Below are positions 24,657 to 35,751 of a DNA stretch of 64,000 bases, one piece after another (position 1 is the stretch's first letter; each line of letters begins with the position of its first letter). The notes below the pieces were generated by a model, which was not told the origin of the DNA, searched no databases, and saw only the letters and a list, made by a program, of their open reading frames with translations. Made by a program: the position numbers and the translations under genes. Source of the DNA: Azadirachta indica (taxonomy: Eukaryota; Streptophyta; Magnoliopsida; Sapindales; Meliaceae); NCBI GenBank assembly GCA_022749755.1, contig CM040440.1, positions 6,435,269 to 6,499,268 of the forward strand, in the 5' to 3' direction.

Positions 24657-25353
24657 AGTTATTTATCTATTTCGCGTATTAATTCTAGTAATAAATAAAT
24701 AATTCCTGTGCTGGTTTTAGTTGGTAACGTTTTAAGCAACCGAATAATGAATTGTGCTCTGTGCCCTATTTTAGTGATTTCTTTCAAAAATGTGAATGTT
24801 ATCCGATTTTATCCAAAATCGGATGTGTACTCCGTAGTGTTTGAAAAGTTTTTCTAATGTTGTTGAAATAACCATGATCTATAATTTACAAAAAGGAGCA
24901 AAATAATACCACTCATTATCATTTGTATTTTATCTGTAGGTTGATGTATACTTTCAAGTAAGGGAATTTTAGTCTAAAAAAATTTGAGTTAATTTTTTTT
25001 TCAACATATTTCAAACAATAATTATCTTAAAAAATTGGGTTCAAAAGTTGGTATTGGTGTTAGTTATACAATGAAAATATTTCCCTCAAATTGAAGTCAA
25101 AATTGAACCTTATCTTTTGTCTATCAGATCAGAGAACGGTCTTTATTGTTTGTACACGAGTATATGCAAAGACAAAAGAACTGCTCCACTGAACCTACGT
25201 CTTCAGAGCTGAATGGCCTTTACTGTCAACGTTTATCTCCTAACAGCCCAAGATATGTTTGTCCAATGTTCTCAAGGCTAAACAAGAAATGTGGTTCAAT
25301 TATTAATTTGCAATTCAGAGATTCTTCTAAATGTGAAATAGCACCAAACTGCG
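24657..25353. other. Intergenic between convergent genes
   Basis: This holds the 3' ends of the glutaredoxin gene (+) and the membrane protein gene (-). The open stretch at 25146-25493 on the + strand is antisense to the last exon of the membrane protein gene and is not a gene. Confidence 0.6.
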
Positions 25354-28300
25354 TTATCTTAGACATCGATAAGACTGAGGAAACCATTTTGACAGAAGAT
25401 AATGTTTCATTTTCACAATTAATGCAAATAGCCCGTAGCATGGAATATGCACCAATCCTATCAACAAGTACCTGCAAAACCATATTAGAATAACAGATTG
25501 ATTAAGATAAAAGAGTTAAAACTTCACGTGCGTTGCAGATATTTTTTTCCTGGGGTACAGAAGGGCAAGGAAGGAAACTATATCCTTCTAACTTTCTTCG
25601 AAAGGGGAAAACAATAAGCATCAAGAACAGGAATTCATTCAGAAGTACTAAAATGCATAGATTGGAATATTTTAACGTGACAATGATCACAAGGATGAGA
25701 TGTTTGAGTTAACTAACCATAGTGGAGCATACAGTGATGATAAATCAAGAAATGTGTATGGCCACCTATAGCACACAGAACAGAAATACTACTGTTAAGT
25801 GAAATCAATTTGTCCTCAGATATGCAAAGGTGTAAGGTACAGACATTACCAAATTGAGACACAACCATGAAGAATCCACTGGAAAATGACGAAAGCACAT
25901 GTCCATAAAACAAAGTAAGAAATCCGGAACCAGGGGAATTGCTGAAAGGGAGAGAATAGAGATATTTAAAAGCCAGTCAACTTATAAAAAGAACAAAGAA
26001 AAAGAAGCGAGGGTGAAAGTTTCAGGTTACCAAACAGTTCAGAGCTGCATCACCAAGAAGTAAGACAGCATTGAGTGTGTGCATAATCACTGTCATCTTA
26101 CATAATCAAAACATAGATTGTTAAAGGTAACAAGGTGGAGATGCTGAAAAAAGCATTGGAGATAGCAGAAGTAAAAGTGAAATTAAAAATAGGGGAAAGC
26201 ATCAAAGCAAGAAGTCATGACGAAGTTTCAGCCCAACAGCAGCATGTCTCAACTAAGAAAAGCATGTTGTACATAATAGATTGAGTATAGATCAGTCTAG
26301 ACTACTATGAAGGAGGGGTGAGATCAAGTACAGCCTAGACATTTTATAGTGCAAACATGAAGTTAAACCCTGCACCATTTCATCAGACATTTACAATTTG
26401 TCTACAGGACAAGGAAGTTTAGTTATTAATAGCTCTCAAGTTCAAGGAGCTTGCATTAGATTTTCAAACTAAGAGGAATATATTGAGCTTTGTACAGGTG
26501 CGGAAAACAATTTCAATGCATGACTACATCTTTTTAACTCACATTCAAGACTTTCCCCATTAATGCAGCTGCAAATTTTCTACTGACAAAATACCGTGAT
26601 TGTTATCTCAAAGTTTCACCATAGCAAGAAATGTGACAAATTTGAACACAGCTGAACAAATAAACAATTAACAAAGAATGAAGGGGTAAGTATTTTCTGC
26701 TTACAAATTTGAACTTGTAGTCTTTGATGGTGAGAAGTGGGAAAATGACAGACCAATAAATGAAATCAGTGAGTGTCACAGCCCCAGCACTCACCTGTTC
26801 ATGAAACAATAAACAGAGGATAAAACATAAGCGACTTGCCATTTGGTGACAATAAGGAGGAAAGATCTAATATTTTCATAATATGCTATAAGAATTTCCA
26901 CATGAGAAGGAACTCTATGCGACTACATTAATGAAGGTCTGTTTAGAGATCAAGAGCAATTACACTATATAACTGTACTTATAAATACACAATTGAAGAT
27001 CCTGAACCAGATGCTTCAAAACAATCAAAAGGCTGATTTACATCCATGTGAACAATAATAAATAATCTGCTGGAATAAGGTTTATATCTTTTCTGCCCTG
27101 TAATGTTGCAAGTTTGAACGTAATGGGCAGACAGAGGCGAAGAGCAGCAGAAAAGAATTTGTAAAAATAGCAAAATGTTAATAAGTTGATAAACAACAAA
27201 GCAGATAGAAAAATAAACCATGCTCATTTTGGGATCCAGAAGTTTATTTAATTCCTTAGCAGTTCACAACCTGAACATTGCAAATTCACTCTGTCAATGC
27301 CATAGCTCTCTCACCATGTAACAGTAAAATTACTTGTTCTTGGAAGAAAGTTTACCTGGAATATTACTTGAAAGAGATAGGAAATAATTCCTGGAACTCG
27401 GAATTCCTCCTGGGAAATTGAGACTTCTCTTGTTCTGGGTATATTTGTGCTTTCCTCATTTGTTAAAGGCATAAAGCTTCCTTGCTCAGCATCTACCCTG
27501 TCATGATCTATATTAAGAGTTCCACTGCTTATCTTATGATCCCGGTAACACCCATAAAGGGAGAAAAGCGACCCAAACTACAAAAAGAGAGCTAGACTAT
27601 AGTGTACAGTGACATTGAGTGCATGAACAAAAACTTAAAAGATCTAAGTCTATATAACAATGCCAAACACATGCTTCTGCAGAATTGAAGGCCTCTCCTT
27701 TAGTCTACCTGACTGACGTAGGCTGGTTGCAATTAAAATTAGATGTATGTAGACAATAGATAACATCAAAAGGATTTAAAGAAACAATTTAGAGTACCTA
27801 CCCCAAAATAGATAGTAACCAACATTAAAGTCCACCTGTTCAACACCCAAAACACACCAGAATGATGAGTAGGAAGATATATAAAACTACGGTTCACAAT
27901 TAATTATGAAGCTGCTCTTAAATGACATAATAGAGTTGATCAAGAAGTATATATGGTCCTTGATAACTAACAAAATCACTTTTTGGATTCATGATTGAAC
28001 AAATTCAAGGTCCATTATCACTTATTAAGAAGATTTTACATCCTATTTTCATTCTGTTCAAGAAAAGTTTGTGCTTTCTTAAAAGAAATGAAATAAAATT
28101 TGAGTTGGTATGATACTGACTATGTTAGACGACACCCAGTAATTGTCAAGAGTATCAGTATTTGATACAAACCATACTAGAACAAAAGTTGGTACCATAT
28201 TAGACAGAGAAACCCATCATCACTTACTATAGATAGACATTACATTGCTGTTGAAGAAAAGTTTGAACATAATCACTAACTGAAAGTAACCTCTACTTTA

Positions 28301-28787
28301 GCAACAACATCTATCACTTGTGTATAATAAACTCAAAAGGTTGAACAGTTCATCAATCTTTGTCTTATAAATGAGCACCCTATCACGAACAAGTTGCCCC
28401 TATTCATAACAGATTTAATTTTTTTCATAAAATGTTTAACATAAATGAGTCCAAGGATGAGATTGCTTACTGAGTGTAAAAAAATAGTATGCTGCCTCCA
28501 CTTCTGATAACTTTGATAATGAGAGTTACCAAGAGCAAACAGAATGCAGTAACTCGAAAAAGAAACAGCCAACATGGACGGATTTGTTTAAGACTTGGCC
28601 TCCATACATTATTAGCATCTTGCTGAGTTTCTCCTCCATCAGATTTAAAATTTTTGAAGCACTTGTATTTCCATATGATGAATAATGATATAACCATACA
28701 TGACAGTATCCATATTGCACATAGCAAGACCCTCCAGTTGAACCAATAACTCAGGGTGGTTGAATCACCAGCAACCAGTCACTTCAT
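25354..28787 (-). CDS. Plant multi-pass transmembrane protein, 8 exons, stop at codon 3
   Basis: The family has no firmly known function; it is plant-specific with about six to seven membrane segments. Exons in coding order: 28787-28471, 27835-27802, 27577-27356, 26794-26705, 26096-26031, 25941-25850, 25765-25718, 25471-25354. They total 987 nt (328 residues) and every junction is GT-AG. Conserved pieces are SYWFNWRVLLCAIW, WRPSLKQIRPCWLFLFR, GGSILFFYTQWTLMLVTIYFG, VSAGAVTLTDFIYW, MHTLNAVLLLGD, FPWFRISYFVLW, WWPYTFLDLSSLYAPLWY and LSKWFPQSYRC. The oddity is that the only ATG in frame with SYWFNWR, at 28785-28787 just inside the first coding exon, is followed by AAG and then TGA (28779-28781). 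Either translation starts elsewhere, splicing differs, or this allele is null. The rest is open to the natural stop at 25354-25356. Confidence 0.85.
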
Positions 28788-30257
28788 CCTGCCAAAATAG
28801 TCACAGTTTTACGTCTACGTTTATCTTCATTGTCGTGATATTATCTAATATAATGCTTTATTTCTTTAAAATGCTTACAATAAAAGACCGGAATATCCAA
28901 TAAAGGCCTCTTTAACAAAATTCGGCTAAACAACATCAAATTTCCTACAATTTGGTGAGTACCGAATCTAACAAAATTTGGTTAAACAACAATAATTTTC
29001 CTACAATTTGGTAAGTACTGAATCTAAAAGCAAGCAAATTCCTGAGTAGGCCGTTTATAACAATACATAATGCAGTCAAAACACAAAAAATTATTCCTTA
29101 TTAATTTTGGTTTCCTTCAGCATACTTATAGAAGCGAAAAAGAAAACTGTTACAGAATCTGAATTTTACATAACAAATGGCGATGCATTTGATCCCCAGA
29201 CCAAACAAGAGCTCCATGATAAAGACTGAAACAAACCCATTTTCTGTGCAGCAAAAATCTAATTGAAAAAATTAGAAAGGAAGGATTCCCATATTTCATT
29301 TTTCAATCTTCAATTTCCCAGTAACCAAAGAAACAAATATCAAAAACAATAAACAACTAATACATGAGTTTGCTTACAAGACAATATTGTTGTCATAAAG
29401 AATGCTTCCGCCGAATCATTTAGTGAAAGATGGAATTATTAAATAATGGGGAATGCAAAAATTTCTAACAGTATGTAGTTACGACAAAACAAGCGCCCTC
29501 ATCTTTTGTTGTCTGGTTTAATTTCCATTTGGAATGTAAGAGCAAAGTACTTGTTATATATTGTAAAATCCGCCCAAACAAATTCGGTTCAATCCGGTGA
29601 AACGGTTCAACACTTTCTCCCTGCTGTAGTCGTTGATTATCATAATCTCGCAAGTGTTGATGATGATGTTTTAGATGATGATGTCAGGGTAAAATGCATT
29701 CTGGGACCCACAAAAGACAGACTTACGTGTTGTTTTTTTTTTTGTTCATATAATAATTTTTCAAACTAAATAATAAGTGGATACTTAATGTGACAATAAT
29801 GTAATTAAATAATCTTATGAAGATGTGATGGGAGATTAAAAATTATTTATTTGACTATGGCAACAAGCTATTAATTCAATAATGGCATAGGTTTTTGGCA
29901 AACTTTATAAAATTTGAGGTAAGTTTATAAAAATTTGATTTTACTTTGGATGCAATCAACTAGCATACGATTGGGCCGCTTGGCTTAGCGGGCAGGCCAC
30001 ATACGTAACCTATAGTTATCAAACAAACTATTGGGCTACTAGGCTTAGCGGGCCAGCCACATACATGGCCTATAGTTTATCAACAAAACTAGTGATCAGT
30101 GATATTGATCAGCCCGCCCGCCAAATTTTCTACTGCAGACAGTTTTTCATCTTATTTAACCATGATATGAAAGCATCTCTGATTACAAACCAAGCTGTAA
30201 GCTCATCTTCATGATATATCCCTTGCTAAAAAGTCTTCATAACTATAATAACTAGTT
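28788..30257. other. Upstream region of the membrane protein gene, and intergenic DNA
   Basis: A 5' UTR intron probably ends at 28789 (TTTTGGCAG on the - strand). A good GTAAGC donor on the - strand near 29375 could close its first, non-coding exon. Beyond about 29700 the sequence is AT-rich and contains a 60-bp tandem duplication. No gene was recognised. Confidence 0.45.
29971..30090. repeat. 60-bp tandem duplication
   Basis: TTGGGCCGCTTGGCTTAGCG at 29971 recurs with changes at 30031 (TTGGGCTACTAGGCTTAGCG). Both copies continue through CCACATAC and CCTATAGTT to CAAA-rich ends. Confidence 0.75.
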
Positions 30258-30985
30258 CTAATTTTGTTTAAAGGCGGCGAGATTCTTCTCATTAAATGCC
30301 AGTACTCTCTTCTTCCTGAAGTTAAACCCCCTTTCAGGCTCAGCTGGTCTATCTGGAAAATTAAAGAAGAAGCAAACTATATATTAATAACTCACCTTCT
30401 GTAGCAGCATCTCAATATTGAATTTGTTAATGATGATGTCTATATTCTCTTTTTTTACTGTATAATTATTCAAACCCTCTTCTGGGGTTGGCTTACTTTT
30501 GAACTGCCCTGGATGGATAGCACCAAAATATGCTTCAAAGAAGCCCTCGTTTTCTTTAAGTAACTCTTTCCATACTGCAGCAGAGCAATCACCAGTAGTT
30601 AAGTTTGTCAATATGACTAGCAGAAGTTAAGAAGGAAGAGGAAGAGCAAACTGAAAATTGAAACAGCTGTAACAAATTAATTAAACCTGTAAGAGTAACA
30701 ATGGGCTCAATACTGGCATGCTTTTCAAGTGCTTTGATGCAGTCATCTCTGCTCATTTGTAAGAGCAGGCACCTCTCAATCAAATGTTGAACCTATGTAC
30801 ATATACATAAGATAACTCATCAGCTATATATGGGACAATAAGTCAACAATGTACAAAATAAGCAAAAATTTCTAAGTATCTGAAGTTACCATTCTGATAT
30901 AATCTTGTGGTTGGCAACCCAAGCAAGGGAGTTGTTGTGGTTGATGATGATGATGATGATGATGCTGGTGGTGTTCATGGTACAT
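30258..30985 (-). CDS. Small plant protein with TIGR01589 (A_thal_3526) domain, 4 exons
   Basis: The domain defines a plant-specific family without known biochemical role. Exons in coding order are 30985-30890, 30792-30687, 30574-30497 and 30352-30258, totalling 375 nt and 124 residues. The N-terminus is MYHEHHQ followed by six His, encoded by a CAT repeat. The domain reads YIRMVQHLIERCLLLQMSRD, then KALEKHASIEPIVTLTVWKE, then LLKENEGFFEAYF. The tail is basic (FNFRKKRVLAFNEKN). The exon 3 donor at 30496 (GTAAGC) was chosen because it keeps the frame into the last exon. Reading on instead gives a longer exon ending at 30384. There is no signal peptide or membrane segment. Family assignment is firm; the C-terminal exon is an inference. 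Confidence 0.8.
30938..30966 (-). repeat. CAT trinucleotide repeat coding for polyhistidine
   Basis: Six perfect CAT codons with flanking CAC and CAG sit in exon 1 of the TIGR01589 gene. Length changes would alter the His tract without shifting the frame. Confidence 0.8.
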
Positions 30986-32764
30986 GGGGAGATATCTAAA
31001 TTCTAGTTTGTAAAAGAGAGAAAAAAGGGCAAAAGTGCAGGTGGGTTTTGGATATTTTGTGGGTTAGATATTTGTGTGTGGGGGATTATTTTTTGGTTGG
31101 TCGTTTATACATATGCAAGAGGGTTTTATTATCCAAGGGATATCCAAGTGAAGGGCCAAAAGAGCAAGAGAAATCCAAGAGAAAGGGCTCATCTAATCTA
31201 CAAGCGATAAGATGCTTATGCCACAAGAGAACGTTTATTGAGATTTGGAATAATGTTGGATGGTGACCTTTACCAAAACTTATACTCCTTATTTTCTTTT
31301 CTATTCTAGTATTTAACCCATTTTAGGAGTTTTGTCTAGACTTGGTGCACATTGCCTTCAAGCGAAAACATACAAGCATTTCTTTCTGCTATCTCTTACG
31401 TCAATTTGTTTTATCATAATGCCAAGAGATTTTACTGAAAATATTAATGTGGTTTTATTTATCGATACACTAACTTAAATTATTTATTACAAACGAGAAT
31501 CTACTTGATTGTCTTGCGGTTGCCATGAATCTACTTGATTTTCCATGGAAACAAACGAGAACCATTATGAATCTTGCACGGAAACACAAAATGAATCCCA
31601 TTCCTGGGCCTACCAAAACCAAATCCATTAGACAAACTGCAAATCAAATCAATTGTTAAAGCTCATAATGAAGTGAAGCTAAACGCACCCCCTCGCCTTC
31701 GAAATGCACAAATGACTTTCAGCAATAGACATGATGGACAGGGTGTAATTAGAATTTAGTTGGGTGATTTTAGTATTATTTCCCTAATTAAAATGATACA
31801 AGATTAATCCCAGCCTAAACTTGGGCTGAAGCCTCGTCGTTTAAGAACAACAAACCACAAAGCCCCTGCACAGTAAACCCTACTCTTCTTAACTCTCTCT
31901 CGGATTCTACTTCGTGAAAAGGCAAAAGCCATAAGCCATAATAGTATGTAAGAGCCTTCTTTTCCTTGTTAATTATTTGTTTAATTTTTCTTAATAACAT
32001 GGTAATTAGTTTGCTCTGGTCTGATTTGTGGGATACTTTGTTCTGCTTCTAAATATATAATCTTGAACGTTGAAACTAACAGTTGTATAACTTGAATACC
32101 TTTTTGTTCACAATGCATTGTGATATTGCGAATAATTTGTTCAAGTCCATGTTTAACTACTGCTTCTTGTTAGACACTTTTGGTTTTCTTTTACATGTAA
32201 ATCTGGATTTGTCTGGTTTGATGTGTTTACGTTCTTTATAAACTGATTAGATATTCATTTCTTTTAACGCATAATGTTCTAAAGCTTAGTTTTCAATGTT
32301 TTTTTCATTGCTGATGCTTTTTTTAACTTGTGCTTCTGAAGTTAATATCTTTTGGGTTTCGGTTGTTGTCTGATTTGCAGTGGTATCTGTGGTGCCTTTA
32401 GGTTTTCATATGGGTTCTGATTTAGTGCATTCGTCTAATGTTAATTTTCTCTAGAGGTTTTGTGCATTTGAGTGTAGCATTAGTCACAAAATTGGTTTTT
32501 GTTTTTGGTTGTTGAATTTTGGTTATTGGTTTTGAGGGTTGTGATGAAGACTAAAATTCAATATAATAGTGCGAATCTTGTCTTCTATGAACATACATAA
32601 AATTTATCCAGTAACACAACCAAGAAGGAATAAAACTTAATGGAACCTTTTTTGGATTATTTGATTGCAGTTCTAAATCCTTGCACTTTTACCAGCTGCT
32701 AATTTTCCATGTCATTATTTTCTTTGCAGATAATTGTTCTTATTAAACATTCAATATTTTCAGG
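30986..32764 (+). promoter_or_regulatory. Divergent promoter region and TRM61 5' UTR intron
   Basis: The TIGR01589 gene runs left from 30985 and TRM61 right. 31000-31800 has no recognised gene. The TRM61 leader probably starts near 31800-31900. An intron then likely begins at a GTATGTAAG near 31946 and ends at CAG 32761-32763, one base before the ATG. T-rich sequence with poly-pyrimidine runs fills 31950-32760, as expected of a plant intron. Confidence 0.5.
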
Positions 32765-34501
32765 ATGTTGCCAACTGATCCTGAAAAAAAGATATCTTTT
32801 ACTCGGTGCATTAGAGATGGGGATTTGGTTATTGTCTATGAGAGGCATGACTCTATGAAAGCTGTGAAAGTATGTGAGATTTCTGTTCTTCAGAACCGTT
32901 TTGGTGTGTTTAAACATTCAGACTGGATTGGGAAGCCTTTTGGTTCCAAGGTGTTCAGCAACAAAGGTGGATTTGTTTACTTGTTAGCCCCAACTCCGGA
33001 GTTATGGACTCTGGTTTTGAGCCACAGAACTCAGATTCTTTATATTGCGGATATTAGCTTTGTGATCATGTATTTGGAAATTGTTCCTGGTTGTGTGGTT
33101 CTGGAGTCAGGTACTGGAAGTGGATCTTTGACAACCTCTCTTGCAAGGGCTGTAGCTCCTACAGGACACATCTATACCTTTGATTTTCATGAGCAAAGGG
33201 CTGCCTCAGCTAGGTAAGAAATGGAGTTTCGCACCTCTAGATTTACTTGTTATTATTTTTATTTTATTATTTTTCATAGGGTGAGGGTTGAAATGGTTAG
33301 TTTCAAATTCAAATCTTGAGTGCTAAGGTAAGTCAATAACTACTTTAAATGAAGTTGTCAATAATTAGCCTGCCAAGCATGTCAAGGATGTACGCTCATT
33401 TAAAGGCATGGAGAAAAAAGGAGTGGATTTGCAATGTGGAAGATCTAAACTTTATAACTTATCAAGCATTTGAAGACATGCCTCATTCTATTACGACCTC
33501 ACAAATTCCCAGTGCACTAGTTTCAAATAAGTTGTTCAAATTTAAATTAAGTCCTCTCAAGTTTTCAGTTTCAGTTATGCCTAGCAGAAATTTTATTCGT
33601 CTTTTTGCTCAATAGGAAAATTGAGTTCGAGTATAGGTTCATCGGATGGTATTTCTTTAAAACTAGGATGTACTGTTTTGTTTTACGGTGGGTCGGCAGA
33701 GCTAGATACAGGCCTTTGGTCCTAGTTCGTATGCTTTATGGAATTGTTCTCCTGATTTTATATCTTGAACAGGGAGGACTTTGAGAGGACAGGAGTGAGC
33801 AGCATTGTCACTGTGGGTGGTAGAGATATCCAGGGTCAAGGATTTCCGGATGAATTTACTGGGTTGGCTGATTCTATATTTCTGGACCTACCACAACCCT
33901 GGCTGACTATTCCTTCAGCTGCAAAAATGTTGAAACAAGATGGGGTTTTGTGTTCTTTTTCACCATGTATTGAGCAAGTGCAGCGTTCATGTGAATCTCT
34001 CCGATTGAACTTTACAGGTAAGCAGTCACACATTTAATTTCTTAGCATGTTTATATTTGGCAATGTGTGGTTGCATCAGTTTAGCATAATACAAAGGAGG
34101 TTTTTCTTCTCTCATTCTCTCTCTGAAATAGGTTTCTTTTCTTTTCCTCTTTTCTTCTCAAAAAGTATTCTGGTTACTCAATTAATTGCTGATTCCTGAT
34201 TCCTTGTTGAATGGTAACTGATGGATGTAAGTGTACATGTGCTTTGCGGTGTTATACAGATATAAGAACATTTGAGATACTCCTTAGGACCTACGAGGTT
34301 CGGCAGTGGAAAACTGATTGCAGCCGAGGTAACGAAGGTGGTTTTGTTGGGTCTCTTCCACACAAGAGGAAGCAGCGCCTGATTGAAGGAAGTGGTGAGC
34401 CGGACAATCAAAATAGTTCTGCTGTCATGGCTAGACCCAGTGGTGAAGCCAGAGGTCACACTGGATATTTGACATTCGCAAGACTCAAATGCCTCTCATG
34501 A
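32765..34501 (+). CDS. TRM61: tRNA (adenine(58)-N1)-methyltransferase catalytic subunit
   Basis: TRM61, with its non-catalytic partner TRM6, methylates A58 in the tRNA T-loop, chiefly in the nucleus, using S-adenosylmethionine. Coding exons are 32765-33213, 33773-34017 and 34260-34501, totalling 936 nt and 311 residues, a usual length. The N-terminal beta domain reads MLPTDPEKKISFTRCIRDGD. The SAM-binding motif I is LESGTGSGSLT (residues about 113-123). FDFHEQRA (about 139-146) follows as motif II, and the catalytic-loop motif DLPQPW sits at about 188-193. The end, ARPSGEARGHTGYLTFARLKCLS, is the usual C-terminus. The tail before it is acidic and Ser-rich, and variable in the family. Splice sites are GT-AG and no damage is seen. 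Confidence 0.95.
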
Positions 34502-35751
34502 AGAGTGCAATACCATTTTCATCTGATTGTAGGTCATAAACCTGTCTTATACTTGTATCAAGCTCAGTTTTAGCCCTCCGCCAGTGAAGAAATCTACTGG
34601 TCGTTTTAAAAGTTTAATCGGCCGCACAGAAAGAAAATCTAGTCAGCAACTATGAAGAATGGCAGTAACTGCTCTATTTTCCCGGTTGCATAAGGGGGTT
34701 CAAACTCTCACTATCTCCATGTTTCACCAATGGTGGTGAAATACAAAAACTTAGAGAAGGATCTTTGGAGGGGAAGTATCTGCTCTTGTGGATAAGTTTG
34801 GAAAATTTGACTGCATAACTGCAAAATAATTATCTAATATATTCATGTTGTTGATTCTTTGTTAGAATCTTAGTTCTTGTCCATTTAAGTACTAACTGCA
34901 ATTTTCTTTCTCCCATTTATAGTGAGGTTGGGAAAGATTCTCCGCTAAATAGAGCCAAAGCATCGCCAAGTTTCTGGATATGCTATAGTTTTAGAGTAGC
35001 AAGCAACACGTTGCTCGCTATTCAGAATTCAAACCATTAAATTTCCAGCCTCACATGCCAACTACGACTGTTCTCACTGCATTATCAAGCAGGTCGACAA
35101 AGCTATTAGAAAACTGGGTTTTGTGGGGTGTCGGTAGATTTCAATGTGGTGTCCCTAGTCAATGTAGTTGAATTAAGTGCGCTGCGCTCTGATCGCATGC
35201 CACATCTTTGTCTCGGCAGCTTTCTGTGCACACGGCACTCGAAATTACGGCGTCCATTCGTTTTTCCTTATATTTTCAGACATTGAGATCTAAAACCTTT
35301 GAATGACTATTGACAATTATACTTGTTACTTTGTAACATAGAATCCAAGATTAAAAAAAGACAGATTGTTATAAATTTTCTTTTTCTTTTGTGAGCCTTA
35401 TTATAACTCTGATTTATATTAAAAAAAAGAAACTCTGATTTGGTCAATAATACCCTAAATTGAGGTCATGCAGTTACTAAACAGAATTTCCTGGTCAATA
35501 GTGCCAGCTCTGAATATTCAATAGATCACATTATTGATGGCTTTTATGATCCGCTTTTCACGTGGCAAATACAGAAATTCAAGCCCAATAATAACGATGC
35601 TAACTGTCAGTTAAAGAACCAAACCGAGTCTTGTCTACAGGAAGTTTACAAACTGAAAATTCAGTCGTTCTACTGTGCAAATTTCTCTTTCATGCAACGT
35701 TAAGACCCTAGTAACTGTGTCTTCCTTGCTATAATTTTTTAACCCAGCAAA
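34502..35751. other. Intergenic: TRM61 3' region and PPT2 5' region
   Basis: Tandem + strand genes flank this stretch. 34502-35100 probably includes the TRM61 3' UTR. 35200-35751 is promoter and leader of the next gene. No further gene was recognised. Confidence 0.5.

Noticed and set aside
25146..25493. + strand 115-codon frame
   Set aside because: Antisense shadow of the last exon of the membrane protein gene, whose conserved protein is on the - strand.
33349..33615. + strand 88-codon frame inside TRM61 intron
   Set aside because: TRM61 exons join in phase without it and it has no recognisable domain; probably chance or an old insertion.
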